Shown here: piece after piece, positions 1 through 8,475 of the stretch
Position numbering within the stretch: position 1 is the first letter of the stretch
Layout: each line of letters opens with the position of its first letter
Source of the DNA: Actinopolyspora xinjiangensis
GTDB lineage: Bacteria > Actinomycetota > Actinomycetes > Mycobacteriales > Pseudonocardiaceae
Direction of reading: 5' to 3'
Length of the DNA stretch: 64,000 bases
Assembly: GCF_900104475.1 (NCBI RefSeq)
Contig: NZ_FNJR01000008.1
Location: forward strand, 62,001-126,000
Made by a program: the position numbers and the translations under genes
The notes under the pieces: model-generated
The model's database searches: none
The model's input: the letters and a program-made list of their open reading frames with translations, nothing else
Told to the model about the DNA's origin: nothing

Positions 1-628
1 CGGTGTCGGTCGGCCCCGGATTGACGCAGTTCACCGTGATGCCGCGCTCGACCAGCGCGTCGGAGAGTGTGGAGGCCAGCTGGTGCAGGGCGCCCTTGGT
101 GGCGGCGTAGGGGATCTCGCCGCTCATCGGGGCCAGATGCTGCCCCGAGGTGAAGAGCACGACCCGGCCGTCGTGCCCGCCTTCCCCTTTCCCGTCCTCC
201 CGGTACCGCCGCGCGAACTCGCGCACCAGCAGCAGGCTCGACCGCACGTTGACCGCCCAGCACAGATCCAGTTCGGCCGCGGACAGCGCGTCGAGGTCGA
301 AATCGGAGCTGCGGGCGTGCGCCAGGATCAGGGTGTCCACGGAACCGAACCGCTCGGTGGCCCGGCTCAGCAGCCGGGCCGGGGCCTCGGGGTCGGCGAG
401 GTCCAGCTCCGAGTGCGAGAACGTCTCCTCGGTGCCGCCCAGCTCCGCGCGGAACTCCGGCGAAGCCGTCTCGTCACCGCTTCCCAGGCCCATCTCCGCG
501 TCGTGCGGCGACCACCCCTGGGCACAGACCCGCATGCCCGCGTCGAGCAGCCGCCGCGCGACCGCGAAGCCGATGCCGCGCCGCCTGCTCACCCCGGTGA
601 CCACCGCGGTACGTCCCGCCAACGCCAT
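1..628 (-). CDS. Short-chain dehydrogenase/reductase, C-terminus cut by window edge
   Basis: Partial NAD(P)-dependent oxidoreductase of the SDR family; about 209 codons are visible. The N-terminus shows the Rossmann cofactor motif TGVSRRRGIG right after the start, and near the cut end the catalytic Tyr-x3-Lys appears as YAATK, followed by the usual ALHQLASTL helix and a VNPG-like segment. The start is the ATG at 628 (MALAGRTAVVTG). It lies downstream of the phosphoesterase gene on the same strand, with a hairpin in the 118-bp gap, so it is probably transcribed separately. The substrate cannot be told from the sequence. Confidence 0.85.
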   Translation of the reverse strand, partial: MALAGRTAVVTGVSRRRGIGFAVARRLLDAGMRVCAQGWSPHDAEMGLGSGDETASPEFRAELGGTEETFSHSELDLADPEAPARLLSRATERFGSVDTLILAHARSSDFDLDALSAAELDLCWAVNVRSSLLLVREFARRYREDGKGEGGHDGRVVLFTSGQHLAPMSGEIPYAATKGALHQLASTLSDALVERGITVNCVNPGPTDT

Positions 629-681
629 GACGGCGAGCCTCGCGACGCGCGGATCCGCCGTCAACTCGATTTCCAGCGGAG

Positions 682-705
682 CGTGGATTCCCCGCGAGAT
701 CCACG
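682..705 (-). terminator. Hairpin between phosphoesterase and SDR genes
   Basis: Inverted repeat CGTGGAT ... ATCCACG (682-688 with 699-705) around a 10-base loop, 42 bp downstream of the phosphoesterase stop codon on the minus strand. It has no T-tract, as is common in actinomycetes. It is loosely related to the GATTTC/GAAATC hairpins seen after other genes in this window. Confidence 0.45.
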
Positions 706-746
706 GCCGCCCGCGAAATCACGGGGACCGTGGTCGCGGATGCCGC

Positions 747-1925
747 TCAGCGCTGGTCGGGCCCCAGCGGCAACGGGTCGATCGGCTGGTCGTTCGGGGT
801 CATGTCGATGCCGAAATCCCTGGCGAAGACCATGCGGGTGTCGCCGATCATCCCTTCGACGCTCTCGTCGAGCTCGAACACCCTGGCCCCGCGCAGCCGG
901 TGTTCCTCGGCTCCGCCGAGCCCGTACGGCCCGAACCCGGTTCCGGAGGAGTAGCCGAGCAGCACGCCGTAGTAGTCGCCCACGTACGAGTTCACGTGGT
1001 CGTGGCCGCAGAACACGCCACGCACGTCACCGCGCTGCAGGATCGCCGTGAACATCCCGCTGTTGAACGGTCCCGGGCACTCGTCCTCGTTTCGCTCACC
1101 GACGATGCCGTGCTTGTCGACGGCCCGCTCGTGGTCCGCTTCCGAACGGCCGTCCACGCTGGAGAACCACATGAAGCGGTGCTCCCAGAGCGGGATGTGC
1201 ATCCACATCAGTCCGGGAACCTTCCCACCGGCCCGGCGTTCGAGGTGCCGCGAGGTCTCCGAGTACCACTGGATCTGGTCCGGGCGCACCCAGCCCCAGT
1301 GCGGATACCCCTGGAAGTCCTGCCCGGCGATCGTCCCGGGGGCGTAGCGACCGGAGTCCAGCAGCCACAGCGCGAACACCGGCCTGCCGCCGCGCGACCC
1401 GCTGACGGGCAGCACCATGTCGCCGGTACCGGTGACGTCGCGCGGGCCACGTTCGTTCCGGTTGTGCCGGTAGGTCATGTAGAAGTCGAGCATGTCCTCC
1501 TCGGACATGCCCGACAGTCGCTCGGAGTCCTCGTCGTGGTTGCCGAAGGTGATCGCCCAGGGGATGCCGCGCGACTCCATCGGGGTGACCACGTTGTTGA
1601 TGGCCTGCTTGACCCGCAGCTCGCTGTCGCAGCCCCCGGTGATGACGTCCCCGTTGATCAGCGCGAAGTCCGGGTTCTCGGAGTCGAGCGTGCGCTCCAT
1701 CAGCTCGATGGTGCGCCGGTCGGTGCGCTCGTCGTCCTGCGTGTCGTTGAACTGCACGATCCGGAAGGTGCCGTCGGGGCGGAACCGCAGCTTCGGTTCC
1801 GGCGCCTCGAAACCGCTCCGGGTTCGCGCACCCGCCACTGCGGGCGATGCCACGGCGGCAGCCGTTCCCACCCCGGTGGCCCGCAACAGCGCACGTCGCC
1901 CGACACTTCCCGCTTCCTCGCTCAT
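747..1925 (-). CDS. Tat-exported calcineurin-like metallophosphoesterase
   Basis: A 392-residue secreted or cell-surface phosphoesterase. It begins with a twin-arginine signal (GRRALLRATG, then an Ala-rich segment ending near AVAGA), so it should be exported folded. The metallophosphoesterase metal-binding motifs occur in order: FNDTQ, NGDVI, GNHDE, and GHDHVN near the C-terminus. The layout matches purple-acid-phosphatase-like or DevT-like exported phosphoesterases, often induced by phosphate limitation, but no Pho box was identified. It is monocistronic, divergent from the GH9 gene across a 417-bp gap. The exact substrate (phosphomonoester, diester or nucleotide) is unknown. Confidence 0.85.
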   Translation of the reverse strand: MSEEAGSVGRRALLRATGVGTAAAVASPAVAGARTRSGFEAPEPKLRFRPDGTFRIVQFNDTQDDERTDRRTIELMERTLDSENPDFALINGDVITGGCDSELRVKQAINNVVTPMESRGIPWAITFGNHDEDSERLSGMSEEDMLDFYMTYRHNRNERGPRDVTGTGDMVLPVSGSRGGRPVFALWLLDSGRYAPGTIAGQDFQGYPHWGWVRPDQIQWYSETSRHLERRAGGKVPGLMWMHIPLWEHRFMWFSSVDGRSEADHERAVDKHGIVGERNEDECPGPFNSGMFTAILQRGDVRGVFCGHDHVNSYVGDYYGVLLGYSSGTGFGPYGLGGAEEHRLRGARVFELDESVEGMIGDTRMVFARDFGIDMTPNDQPIDPLPLGPDQR

Positions 1926-2342
1926 TGCCCGTTCCCGTCGTCCGGTTCCAGTTCGACCCGGTCGAACCTAGGCGGGTGGGATGACCCAGCGATGGGAAAC
2001 GCGGAAACGCCGGGTGAAGACCTCGTGCCCGATCGCGGCACCGGAGCGACCCGCGCCAGGAGCTGGGCGGGAATTCCCGCACCGGGCGGATCCGCCGGGA
2101 GGGGTGACGCCGCTCGACCTCTCCCGGAGCACCTCGGCTTGCCGGGACGCCGGACGGGGGCGAGACCACCGCGCCGGTCGGGATCGGAAGCAACGAGCCC
2201 GGCTCCTTCCGGGCCAGCGGCCAGGGGTCCGCGCGTCGGATTCGGATACCGCGAACACCGGTAGTCGGGAATTCACTCTTGCCATGATCCGACCATCGAC
2301 ACCTAACCTCCGGACAGGTATAGACCAAATCGGAGGGTGGTT
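1926..2342. other. Divergent intergenic region, phosphoesterase / GH9 gene
   Basis: A 417-bp region between two divergent exported-enzyme genes. Apart from the DasR-like palindrome next to the GH9 start and the Shine-Dalgarno GGAGGG at 2332-2337, I see no gene in it. The reading frames across it are not supported by starts or by codon use. Confidence 0.6.
2314..2329 (+). promoter_or_regulatory. DasR-like operator upstream of GH9 gene
   Basis: The 16-mer ACAGGTATAGACCAAA matches 12 of 16 positions of the DasR-responsive element ACTGGTCTAGACCAGT, including both GGT..AGACC arms. It ends 13 bp before the start codon, where a repressor would block transcription or initiation. DasR is the GntR-family GlcNAc sensor of actinomycetes (family knowledge); binding here is inferred. 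Confidence 0.45.
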
Positions 2343-4184
2343 ATGTCAGCAGGTATGGATCGCCGTCGCTTCCTCGCGGGTTCCGCCGCGGTGGGCGGCG
2401 GAACGGCCGTGGGCGCCCTCGGCGGTACGACCGCCGCGACGGCGGCCGGACGAGGTCGCGGCCGGGACGAAGTACGGGTGCACGTGAACCACGTCGGCCA
2501 CACCCCCTCCGCCCCCAAGACGGCCGTGCTCGTGACCGGCGACCGCGCACCGGTCGGCTGGTGCGCCGTGGTCGACACCGGCAGCGGCGAAGTCGTCGCC
2601 CGCCGCAGGCCCCACCACGTCGGCCGGGTCCGGGACTGGGGCGACAGCCACTACTGGACGGTCGACTTCTCCGAGGTCACCGAGGAGGGCGAGTACCTGC
2701 TGCGGGTCGGTGCGGGCAACCACACCCGCGGCGAGTCGGTCCCGTTCCGGATCGAACCGCTCGCGCTGGAGCGGGACACGCTGTCCGACGTCGTGCACTG
2801 GTTCAAGTCGGCACGGTGCTCCGGCCGCTTCGACCGGGCCGACCACTCGCTGCCCGTCGGCGAGAACGGCTCGGGAGGCATCGACGCGCACGGCGGCTGG
2901 TACGACGCGACCGGCGACTTCGGCAAGCACTTCACCCAGCTCTCGCGGCACAGCTACTTCAACACGCTGTCCGTCCCGCTGACCGCCTGGGTGCTGTTCA
3001 AGGCCCACGAACGACTCACCGCTCGGGACGACGAGGAGTTCACCCAGCTGCGCACCTGGCTGTGCGACGAAGGGCTGCACGGCGCCGACTACCTGACCCG
3101 GGTAAAGCGACCGGAGGGCACCTTCTGCCACTCGGTGATGCAGCCCGGCCCGCCGAAGGATCCCGCGCTGCGCTTCCTCAAAGCCGCCGAGCGCGACGGC
3201 GAACCGGTCGTGCGGCAGGTCAACCACCGCGAGGGAGCCGGGGTCGCCATCGCCGCCCTGGCGCTGGCGAGCACCTTCGACGTCAGCGGGGAGTACGACT
3301 CCGCCGAGTACCTGCGCACCGCCGAGAACGCCTTCGCGTACCTGCGCGAGCACAACGTCGAGCTGACCAACGACGGCGCGGAGAACATCCAGGACGACTA
3401 CAACGCGCTGGTCGCCGCCGTCGAGCTCCACAGGGCCACCGGGAAGAGCGGCTACCGGGAGGCGGCCCACGAGCGCGCGGACAACCTGCTGAACCGGCTG
3501 AGCTCCTGGGGACCCTACCGGGACTACTGGCGCGCCGACGACGGTGACCGCCCGTACTTCCACCCCTCCGACGCGGGGATGCCGGTCACGAGCCTGCTGA
3601 GCTACCTCGACATCGCCGGTCCCGGCAGGACCGAGCGGGTCCTGGAGGTGGTGCGCCGCTCGCTGTCCTTCGAGATGTCGATCACCGCCGAAGTGACCAA
3701 CCCCTACGGCTACGCGCGCAACCTGGTGCAGGACGGCACCGGCGACCGGCACAGCTCGTTCTTCTTCCCGCACGACGTCACCCCGCGCGCCGACGACGAG
3801 TGGTGGCAGGGCGAGAACGCGCGAATCGCCTCGCTGGCCACCGCCGCCAGGCTGGCCGCGAAGCGGTTCGAGGGCGAGTTCGCCGAGCGGCTGCGGCGCT
3901 ACGCCGCCGACCAGCTCGACTGGATCCTGGGACGGAACCCGTTCAATGTGTGCATGCTGGGCGGCAGCGGCCGGAACAACCCCCGCTACATGTGGAAGGG
4001 TTCCTGGCAGTTCCTGAACACCGCCGGCGGGATCGTCAACGGCATCACCGGGGAGAATCCCGACGGGAGCGGGATTCTGTGGAACCGGGGGTACGCCGAG
4101 ACCGGCAAGGACTGGGACTGGCGCTGGACCGAGCAGTGGCTGCCGCACACCACCTGGTACCTGTTCGCGGTCAGTGTGGGGTGA
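2343..4184 (+). CDS. Tat-exported glycoside hydrolase family 9 enzyme
   Basis: A 613-residue exported beta-glycanase (cellulase-type or exo-glucosaminidase-type GH9). The N-terminus carries a twin-arginine signal (DRRRFLAG, Ala/Gly-rich to about residue 40). Next comes an immunoglobulin-like N-terminal domain (VRVHVNHVGHTPSAPKTAVL), then an (alpha/alpha)6 catalytic domain. The catalytic region GGWYDATGDFGKH corresponds to the GH9 DAGD motif. The C-terminal block with GYAET and DWRWTEQWLPH carries the likely acid Glu. The ATG at 2343 is preferred over the upstream GTG at 2337 because GGAGGG lies six bases before it. The DasR-like site suggests control by GlcNAc, hinting at chitosan or amino-sugar substrates as well as cellulose. 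Confidence 0.88.
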   Translation: MSAGMDRRRFLAGSAAVGGGTAVGALGGTTAATAAGRGRGRDEVRVHVNHVGHTPSAPKTAVLVTGDRAPVGWCAVVDTGSGEVVARRRPHHVGRVRDWGDSHYWTVDFSEVTEEGEYLLRVGAGNHTRGESVPFRIEPLALERDTLSDVVHWFKSARCSGRFDRADHSLPVGENGSGGIDAHGGWYDATGDFGKHFTQLSRHSYFNTLSVPLTAWVLFKAHERLTARDDEEFTQLRTWLCDEGLHGADYLTRVKRPEGTFCHSVMQPGPPKDPALRFLKAAERDGEPVVRQVNHREGAGVAIAALALASTFDVSGEYDSAEYLRTAENAFAYLREHNVELTNDGAENIQDDYNALVAAVELHRATGKSGYREAAHERADNLLNRLSSWGPYRDYWRADDGDRPYFHPSDAGMPVTSLLSYLDIAGPGRTERVLEVVRRSLSFEMSITAEVTNPYGYARNLVQDGTGDRHSSFFFPHDVTPRADDEWWQGENARIASLATAARLAAKRFEGEFAERLRRYAADQLDWILGRNPFNVCMLGGSGRNNPRYMWKGSWQFLNTAGGIVNGITGENPDGSGILWNRGYAETGKDWDWRWTEQWLPHTTWYLFAVSVG

Positions 4185-4572
4185 GACCTTCACCCGTCTC
4201 GTGGGTGCTCGGTTACCGGCGCGTGAGGCGGCGCCTCACGGCGTTGGGCCGGCTGGTGAGTAGCGACCTACGCGGCGAGCGGCCCTGCCTTGCGAGGCAT
4301 CCGCCGCACGCACCGGGGACAGCCGTGCCGCGCAAGCCACATGGCTGGTGACGCGGATCCCGCGGACCGGTGGTCGTGGGTGGTCACCCGGCGGAATCTC
4401 TCACTGCGGCCAGCCCCGACATCGGGTAGTCGACACGACGTCGGGTCTTCCTCACGAGAGCACCACGAGAGACCCCGCGACCGTGCCGACTGCGAGAGTG
4501 GTGGGGGCTCGGCACTCGTCGGTACCGAGGACATGGCGTTTTCGTGGGAAATCGACGCTGTCCCGGCGGGGA
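4185..4572. repeat. Noncoding region holding copy 1 of a dispersed repeat
   Basis: A 388-bp convergent gap. About 4378-4520 is alignable to about 55406-55560: shared blocks include GTGGGTGGTC, CCCCGACA, a CTCnCGAGAGCACC block, GAGAnCCCGC and GGTGGGGG, in the same order and orientation. The copy lies after a plus-strand CDS in both places. Read on the opposite strand both copies encode a similar short peptide tail (AVGTxAGSL), which I take as a property of the repeat and not as a gene. Confidence 0.55.
4535..4557 (-). terminator. Imperfect hairpin after BASS transporter gene
   Basis: GGCGTTTTC, then GTGG, then GAAA and ACGC with a three-base bulge. It lies 16-38 bp beyond the stop of the minus-strand transporter gene. 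It belongs to the TTTC/GAAA hairpin group also seen at 41357-41374 and 51288-51321. Confidence 0.35.
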
Positions 4573-5544
4573 TCACCCACGCGTGGATTCGACCGCGTCG
4601 GTGTCCGGGTCCTCGCTCCCGCCGGACTCGCGCGACCAGAACGAGGCCACCGCCGCACCGGAGAGGTTGTGCCAGACGGAGAACAGTGCGGCGGGCAGCG
4701 CGGCCAGCGGGGTGAAGTGCGCGGTTGCCAGGCTCGCGGCCAGGCCGGAGTTCTGCATACCCACCTCGACACCGACGGCGCGTCGGGAGGGTTCGTCGAG
4801 CCCGGCCAGCCTCGCGGCGCCGTAACCGAGCAGCAGGCCGAAGGCGTTGTGCAGCACCACGGCCAGCAACAGCAGCGCCCCCACCGAGGTGAGCGTGCTC
4901 GCGTTGGCCCCGACCACGGCGGCCACCACCACCACGATGCCGAGCACCGAGACCAGCGGCAGCAGCGGCAGCGCGCGCTGGACCAGCCTCGGCAGCGCGG
5001 CCCGGACCACGATGCCGAGCACCACCGGGACCAGCACGACCTTGACGATCGACCAGAACAGTCCGAAAAAGCCCACCGGCAGGCTGGAGCCTGCCAGCCA
5101 CAGCACCAGCAGCGGGGTCAGCAGCGGGGCGAGCAGGGTGGACACCGAGGTCATGGTCACCGACAGCGCGACGTCGCCCCTGGAGAGGTAGACGACCACG
5201 TTGGAGGCCGTGCCGCCGGGAGTCGAACCCACCAGGACCAGGCCCGCCAGCAGCGCGGCGGAGAACCCGAACGCGCTGCCGATGGCCCACCCCGCCAGCG
5301 GCATCACCAGGTACTGGGCCACCAGCCCGACCAGCAGGGCCTGCGGTCTGCGCAGCACCAGCGAGAAGTCCCCGGCGCGCAGCGTGAGCCCCATGCCGAA
5401 CATGATCACGCCGAGCAGCGGCGTGATGGCGGGGGCGAGCGCGCTGGTGGCACCGGGCAGCAGCATTCCCACCACACCGCCCAGCAGCACCAGCGGCGCG
5501 AACCATCGACCGACGAAACCGGCCACGCGGTGCGGCACACCCAT
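4573..5544 (-). CDS. Bile acid:sodium symporter (BASS) family transporter
   Basis: A 323-residue integral membrane protein with about nine or ten hydrophobic helices. It has the BASS hallmarks: GVIMFGMGLTL in the third helix, GSTPGGTASNVVVYLSRGD in the unwound substrate/Na+ site, and VEVGMQNSGLAASLA near the C-terminus. It probably imports an organic anion such as a keto-acid, pantoate-like or steroid-like compound with sodium. The start is the ATG at 5544, with GGGGAGGT seven bases upstream, and not the more distal GTG at 5577. It is monocistronic; its neighbours give no substrate clue. Confidence 0.88.
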   Translation of the reverse strand: MGVPHRVAGFVGRWFAPLVLLGGVVGMLLPGATSALAPAITPLLGVIMFGMGLTLRAGDFSLVLRRPQALLVGLVAQYLVMPLAGWAIGSAFGFSAALLAGLVLVGSTPGGTASNVVVYLSRGDVALSVTMTSVSTLLAPLLTPLLVLWLAGSSLPVGFFGLFWSIVKVVLVPVVLGIVVRAALPRLVQRALPLLPLVSVLGIVVVVAAVVGANASTLTSVGALLLLAVVLHNAFGLLLGYGAARLAGLDEPSRRAVGVEVGMQNSGLAASLATAHFTPLAALPAALFSVWHNLSGAAVASFWSRESGGSEDPDTDAVESTRG

Positions 5545-5836
5545 CGCCGAGACCTCCCCACCGTGAAAGCGCACCACGGCCGGGCACCGCTTTCGGGCTC
5601 GACCGAGAAATCCGTGACTTTCCTAGCAGGGTGGATTCCCCCTGTAAACGCCGATCCCGAAACGCGGAAAGCGACGAGGTTCACGCGCCGGAGAAAGCAC
5701 CGCGACGACGACGGAAAATTTCGTTCCGTACCCGTTCCGTAACCGGATGCGGATTTCCCTCCCGGGGCCGGATTCTCCCGGAGGCGGCCCATCGGGAGGC
5801 CTCGTGAACGACCTCGACGACCGGGCGGGAGGCCCG

Positions 5837-6442
5837 TCAGACGGGTGGCCGCGGGGCGTACTGGATCCCTTCCTTCACCTCGGCGGCGCGCTCCGGCGAG
5901 GAGAGCCTGCTCACCAGGTACAGGGCCATGTCGATACCGGCGGACACCCCGGCCGAGGTGATCACGTCGCCGTCGTCGACGAACCGGTCGTCGGGGCGCA
6001 CCTCGATGCTCGGGTCGAGCTCGGCCAGCCTGCCGAGGCTGGGGCGGTAAGTGGTGGCGGGCCTGCCGCGCAGCAGCCCGGCGGCCGCGTAGACCAGCGC
6101 ACCGGTGCAGACGCTGGTCATCAGCGGCACCGACTCGCGCTGCTCGCGCACCCAGTCCAGCCGCGCCTCGTCCTCCAGCATCGTCCGGGTGCCGTCGCCG
6201 CCCGGGTGCAGCAGCACCTCCCACTCGGGCGCGTCGGCGAAGGAGTACTCGGCCTCGATAACCAGCCCCTTGGCGCACTCCACCCGACCACCGTCCGGTG
6301 AGAAGGTGGCGACCGTGTAGCCGTCCTCGGGAAAGAACCGGGTCCAGTACCCCAGCACCTCCCAGGGACCGACCGCGTCGAGTTCCTCCACCCCCGGAAA
6401 AAGAAAGATACCTATCTGCCGAAGTTCGGATGCCGCTGTCAT
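5837..6442 (-). CDS. DJ-1/PfpI family protein
   Basis: A 201-residue cytosolic protein of the class I glutamine amidotransferase-like DJ-1/PfpI superfamily. The nucleophile elbow is SVCTGALVYAAAGLLRG, with the conserved Cys, and the acidic partner lies in the N-terminal FPGVEELDAVGPWEVL. This arrangement is typical of isocyanide-hydratase-like members and of the ligand-binding half of AraC regulators; here no DNA-binding domain follows. The protein ends in ITSAGVSAGIDMALYLVSRL, a conserved helix of the family. The reaction is not certain. It is a single gene with no clear operon partner. Confidence 0.82.
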   Translation of the reverse strand: MTAASELRQIGIFLFPGVEELDAVGPWEVLGYWTRFFPEDGYTVATFSPDGGRVECAKGLVIEAEYSFADAPEWEVLLHPGGDGTRTMLEDEARLDWVREQRESVPLMTSVCTGALVYAAAGLLRGRPATTYRPSLGRLAELDPSIEVRPDDRFVDDGDVITSAGVSAGIDMALYLVSRLSSPERAAEVKEGIQYAPRPPV

Positions 6443-6684
6443 GGGGCTATCCCATCATCGTCGGCGAGAATCCGTCACTCATTTTCCGGCATGGTCGTGT
6501 TTTCGCCCCACCGATGGACGATCCCCCCGCACCGTCGGACGCCACTTCCGCGGTCCTCCCGCCGAGCAGACCTCTCACCGCGAGCGAACCGTCCTTCTTT
6601 CAGGGGCTCGCGGATGCCGGAGTCCGCGCGCGGCGTCATGCTGGCCGGGTCGGCTCGGACGGACTCACTCGGGAAAGGCACGGG

Positions 6685-7101
6685 ATGAGCGGCACTCCCG
6701 CACGGAACTCGCCCTTCGTGGGGCTGCACTGGGGCACCATCGTGGTGCTGGGGGCACTGGGACTGATCCAGCCGGTGCTGGGCGTCCTCCGGGTCTACGA
6801 GACGCTGGGCAGGCCGTGGAGTCCCGTGGTGGTCACCGCTCTCGTCGCGGTGGTCTGGGTGGCCGTGGTGGTGCGGCGCCGGGAACAGCGGCCGGTGCTG
6901 ACCCTGGCGATCGTGGGCACGTTGTACGGGGTGCTGACGATCGCGCTCAACTGGATCGTGCGAACCGTCCGGTACGGCGACCCCACACCGCTGCCCGGCC
7001 CGGCGATCGCCAGCGTCGTGCTGGCCAACCTGCTGGGCGGCGCGCTGCTGGGACTGCTGGCGCTGCTGATACTGCGGGTCATGAGCAGGCAGGGACGCTG
7101 A
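6685..7101 (+). CDS. Small four-helix membrane protein, unknown function
   Basis: A 138-residue protein with four predicted transmembrane helices, separated by a basic loop (VVVRRREQRP) and a polar loop (RTVRYGDPTPLPGP). The C-terminus is basic (RVMSRQGR), as expected for a cytoplasmic end. The ATG at 6685 follows AAAGGCACGGG, an acceptable ribosome site. I do not recognise the family. It is flanked by noncoding stretches and not in an obvious operon. Confidence 0.6.
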   Translation: MSGTPARNSPFVGLHWGTIVVLGALGLIQPVLGVLRVYETLGRPWSPVVVTALVAVVWVAVVVRRREQRPVLTLAIVGTLYGVLTIALNWIVRTVRYGDPTPLPGPAIASVVLANLLGGALLGLLALLILRVMSRQGR

Positions 7102-7601
7102 CCGGAGGCGTTCCGACCGAGCGTTTCGATCGGTTCGCGGCGTCGGCGGTTCACAGCACCGGGAGGCGAGAGCCTCGGGCGGCGCTGTGGCGCTTGTGGA
7201 ACTCGCGATGTCGCGGTGCGCTGTCGTCCGCTGTGGTCCAGGCGAGGCGGTCGGTCTTCACACGGTCCTTCAAGCGCCGAGGAATACCGTCCACTGTGTA
7301 CCGGTGACGGTGAGGTATCCGCCCGGCGCGGTCCTTCGTGTCGCGAACACCGACGATCCGGGTCGCGAAGCCGACCCCCACGCAGTCGTCCGCGCCCCGC
7401 GAGCGACCGGACTCGCGCCGGGTACGCCGGTCGGGTCGGCCACGTCCACCTACTCCGCGGTCCGATGTCGCGGCTCCGTGGTTCGAGGGTCCGGCATCGT
7501 CGCCGTCGCGCGTTCGGATGCCGCTTCCGGCAGCATGTGCGGACCACCGCACGACTTCTCCGGCCCCTGCACTCCGAGTTCCCGGTCCTGCCGGAGCGCC
7601 A
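7102..7601. other. 500-bp stretch without a convincing gene
   Basis: Several overlapping open frames cross this region on both strands. None has a good ribosome site or recognisable domain, and codon-position GC bias is weak compared with neighbours. It may be a decayed gene, but I cannot name one. Confidence 0.4.
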
Positions 7602-7961
7602 TCAGCCCGCGCCCTGCTCCCCGGTCGCCCGCTCGATGCCGCGCAGCAGCCGCTGCCGCTCCTTGTCGGGGGCGTATCCGCCTTTCGTGTAGTTCCGGGC
7701 GAACTCCTCGGCGAACTCCGCGGGATCGTCCCCGACGACCTCGCGGATCGGGGTTCCGTCCGACGCGGCCTGTTCGAACAGCTCGGCGAGGTCCTCGAAC
7801 TCGGAGATCGCGCTCTCGTTGTCGGCGGGAACGAAGTGCATCAGGTAGCGCTCGATCGCCTCGGTCGCCGTGCGGTAGTCCTCGGGAAGCCGCTTGACGC
7901 GTTCCTTGTACTGCCGGTATCGCCGCTTGTCACCGATGATCTTGGACATGAGCATGGTCAT
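7602..7961 (-). CDS. DUF1048 family protein, partner of PadR regulator
   Basis: A 119-residue cytosolic helical protein of the DUF1048 group, commonly encoded directly after a PadR regulator. The sequence is highly charged (RRYRQYKERVKRLPEDYRTA) with predicted long helices and no enzymatic motif. Its start at 7961 overlaps the PadR stop by four bases (ATGA), so the two are translated as a unit. Such proteins are thought to assist or modulate the regulator; the molecular role is unknown. Confidence 0.75.
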   Translation of the reverse strand: MTMLMSKIIGDKRRYRQYKERVKRLPEDYRTATEAIERYLMHFVPADNESAISEFEDLAELFEQAASDGTPIREVVGDDPAEFAEEFARNYTKGGYAPDKERQRLLRGIERATGEQGAG

Positions 7962-8287
7962 CTGCCCCCTTCGCGGAGCCGTTCGAGTCGTTCGGAGAGG
8001 AACCGCCAGGCCGCCCAGAACTCTTCGAGGTACTCCCTGCCCTGGTCGTTGAGGGAGTACACCTTGCGCGGCGGCCCCTTCTCCGAGGGGACCTTCGCCA
8101 CGTCGACGAGGCCGCGCTTCTCGACCCTGACGAGCAGCGCGTAGACGGTGCCCTCCGCGATGTCGGAGAACCCCTGGTTCCGCAGCCACGCGGTGATCTC
8201 GTAGCCGTAGGCGGGTTGACCGGCCAGGATCGCGAGAACGACCCCTTCCAGCGTGCCCTTGAGCATCTCCGTCGTCTGCTTGCCCAC
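7958..8287 (-). CDS. PadR family transcriptional regulator
   Basis: A 109-residue winged-helix repressor. The PadR signature is clear: MLKGTLEGVVLAILAGQPAYGYEI, then GTVYALLVRVEKRGLV as the recognition region and wing, and KVYSLNDQGREYLEEF. The start is the GTG at 8287, with GGAGGGG seven bases upstream; the longer frame to 8317 lacks a ribosome site. It leads the two-gene unit with the DUF1048 protein. A palindrome with ATGT/ACAT ends sits just upstream and suggests autorepression. Confidence 0.85.
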   Translation of the reverse strand: MGKQTTEMLKGTLEGVVLAILAGQPAYGYEITAWLRNQGFSDIAEGTVYALLVRVEKRGLVDVAKVPSEKGPPRKVYSLNDQGREYLEEFWAAWRFLSERLERLREGGR

Positions 8288-8310
8288 GGCGACGCCCCTC
8301 CATCTACTCA

Positions 8311-8332
8311 ATGTCACTCAGTACTGGTACAT
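8311..8332 (-). promoter_or_regulatory. PadR-type operator
   Basis: The segment opens with ATGT (8311-8314) and closes with ACAT (8329-8332), the spacing typical of PadR operators. It contains the inner palindrome AGTACT. It lies 24-45 bp upstream of the padR start in an unusually AT-rich stretch, where the promoter should be. Confidence 0.5.
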
Positions 8333-8396
8333 AGTAACACTGAATAGAAGAGCGGCAAGCCCCCGCGACCACCGCGGAACCGGCCCCGACACGAAT

Positions 8397-8428
8397 CGAG
8401 TCCCCTCCCGAGGGCGAGAGGGGACTCG
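8397..8428 (-). terminator. Strong hairpin terminator after mscS
   Basis: A perfect 11-bp stem CGAGTCCCCTC / GAGGGGACTCG with a 10-base loop, about 48 bp past the mscS stop codon on the minus strand. No T-tract follows, as is usual for actinobacterial terminators. Confidence 0.7.
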
Positions 8429-8475
8429 AAGGTTTCGAGGCCGCCGGACGAGCCCCCGGCGGCACGACCGGAGGA

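Noticed and set aside
2346-4193. 615-residue antisense frame opposite the GH9 gene
   Set aside because: Long antisense frames are normal in GC-rich DNA. It has no domain or ribosome site, and the plus strand encodes a clear GH9 enzyme.
7102-7601. Decayed gene between the small membrane protein and DUF1048 genes
   Set aside because: No family could be recognised in any frame, so it is listed only as a gap.
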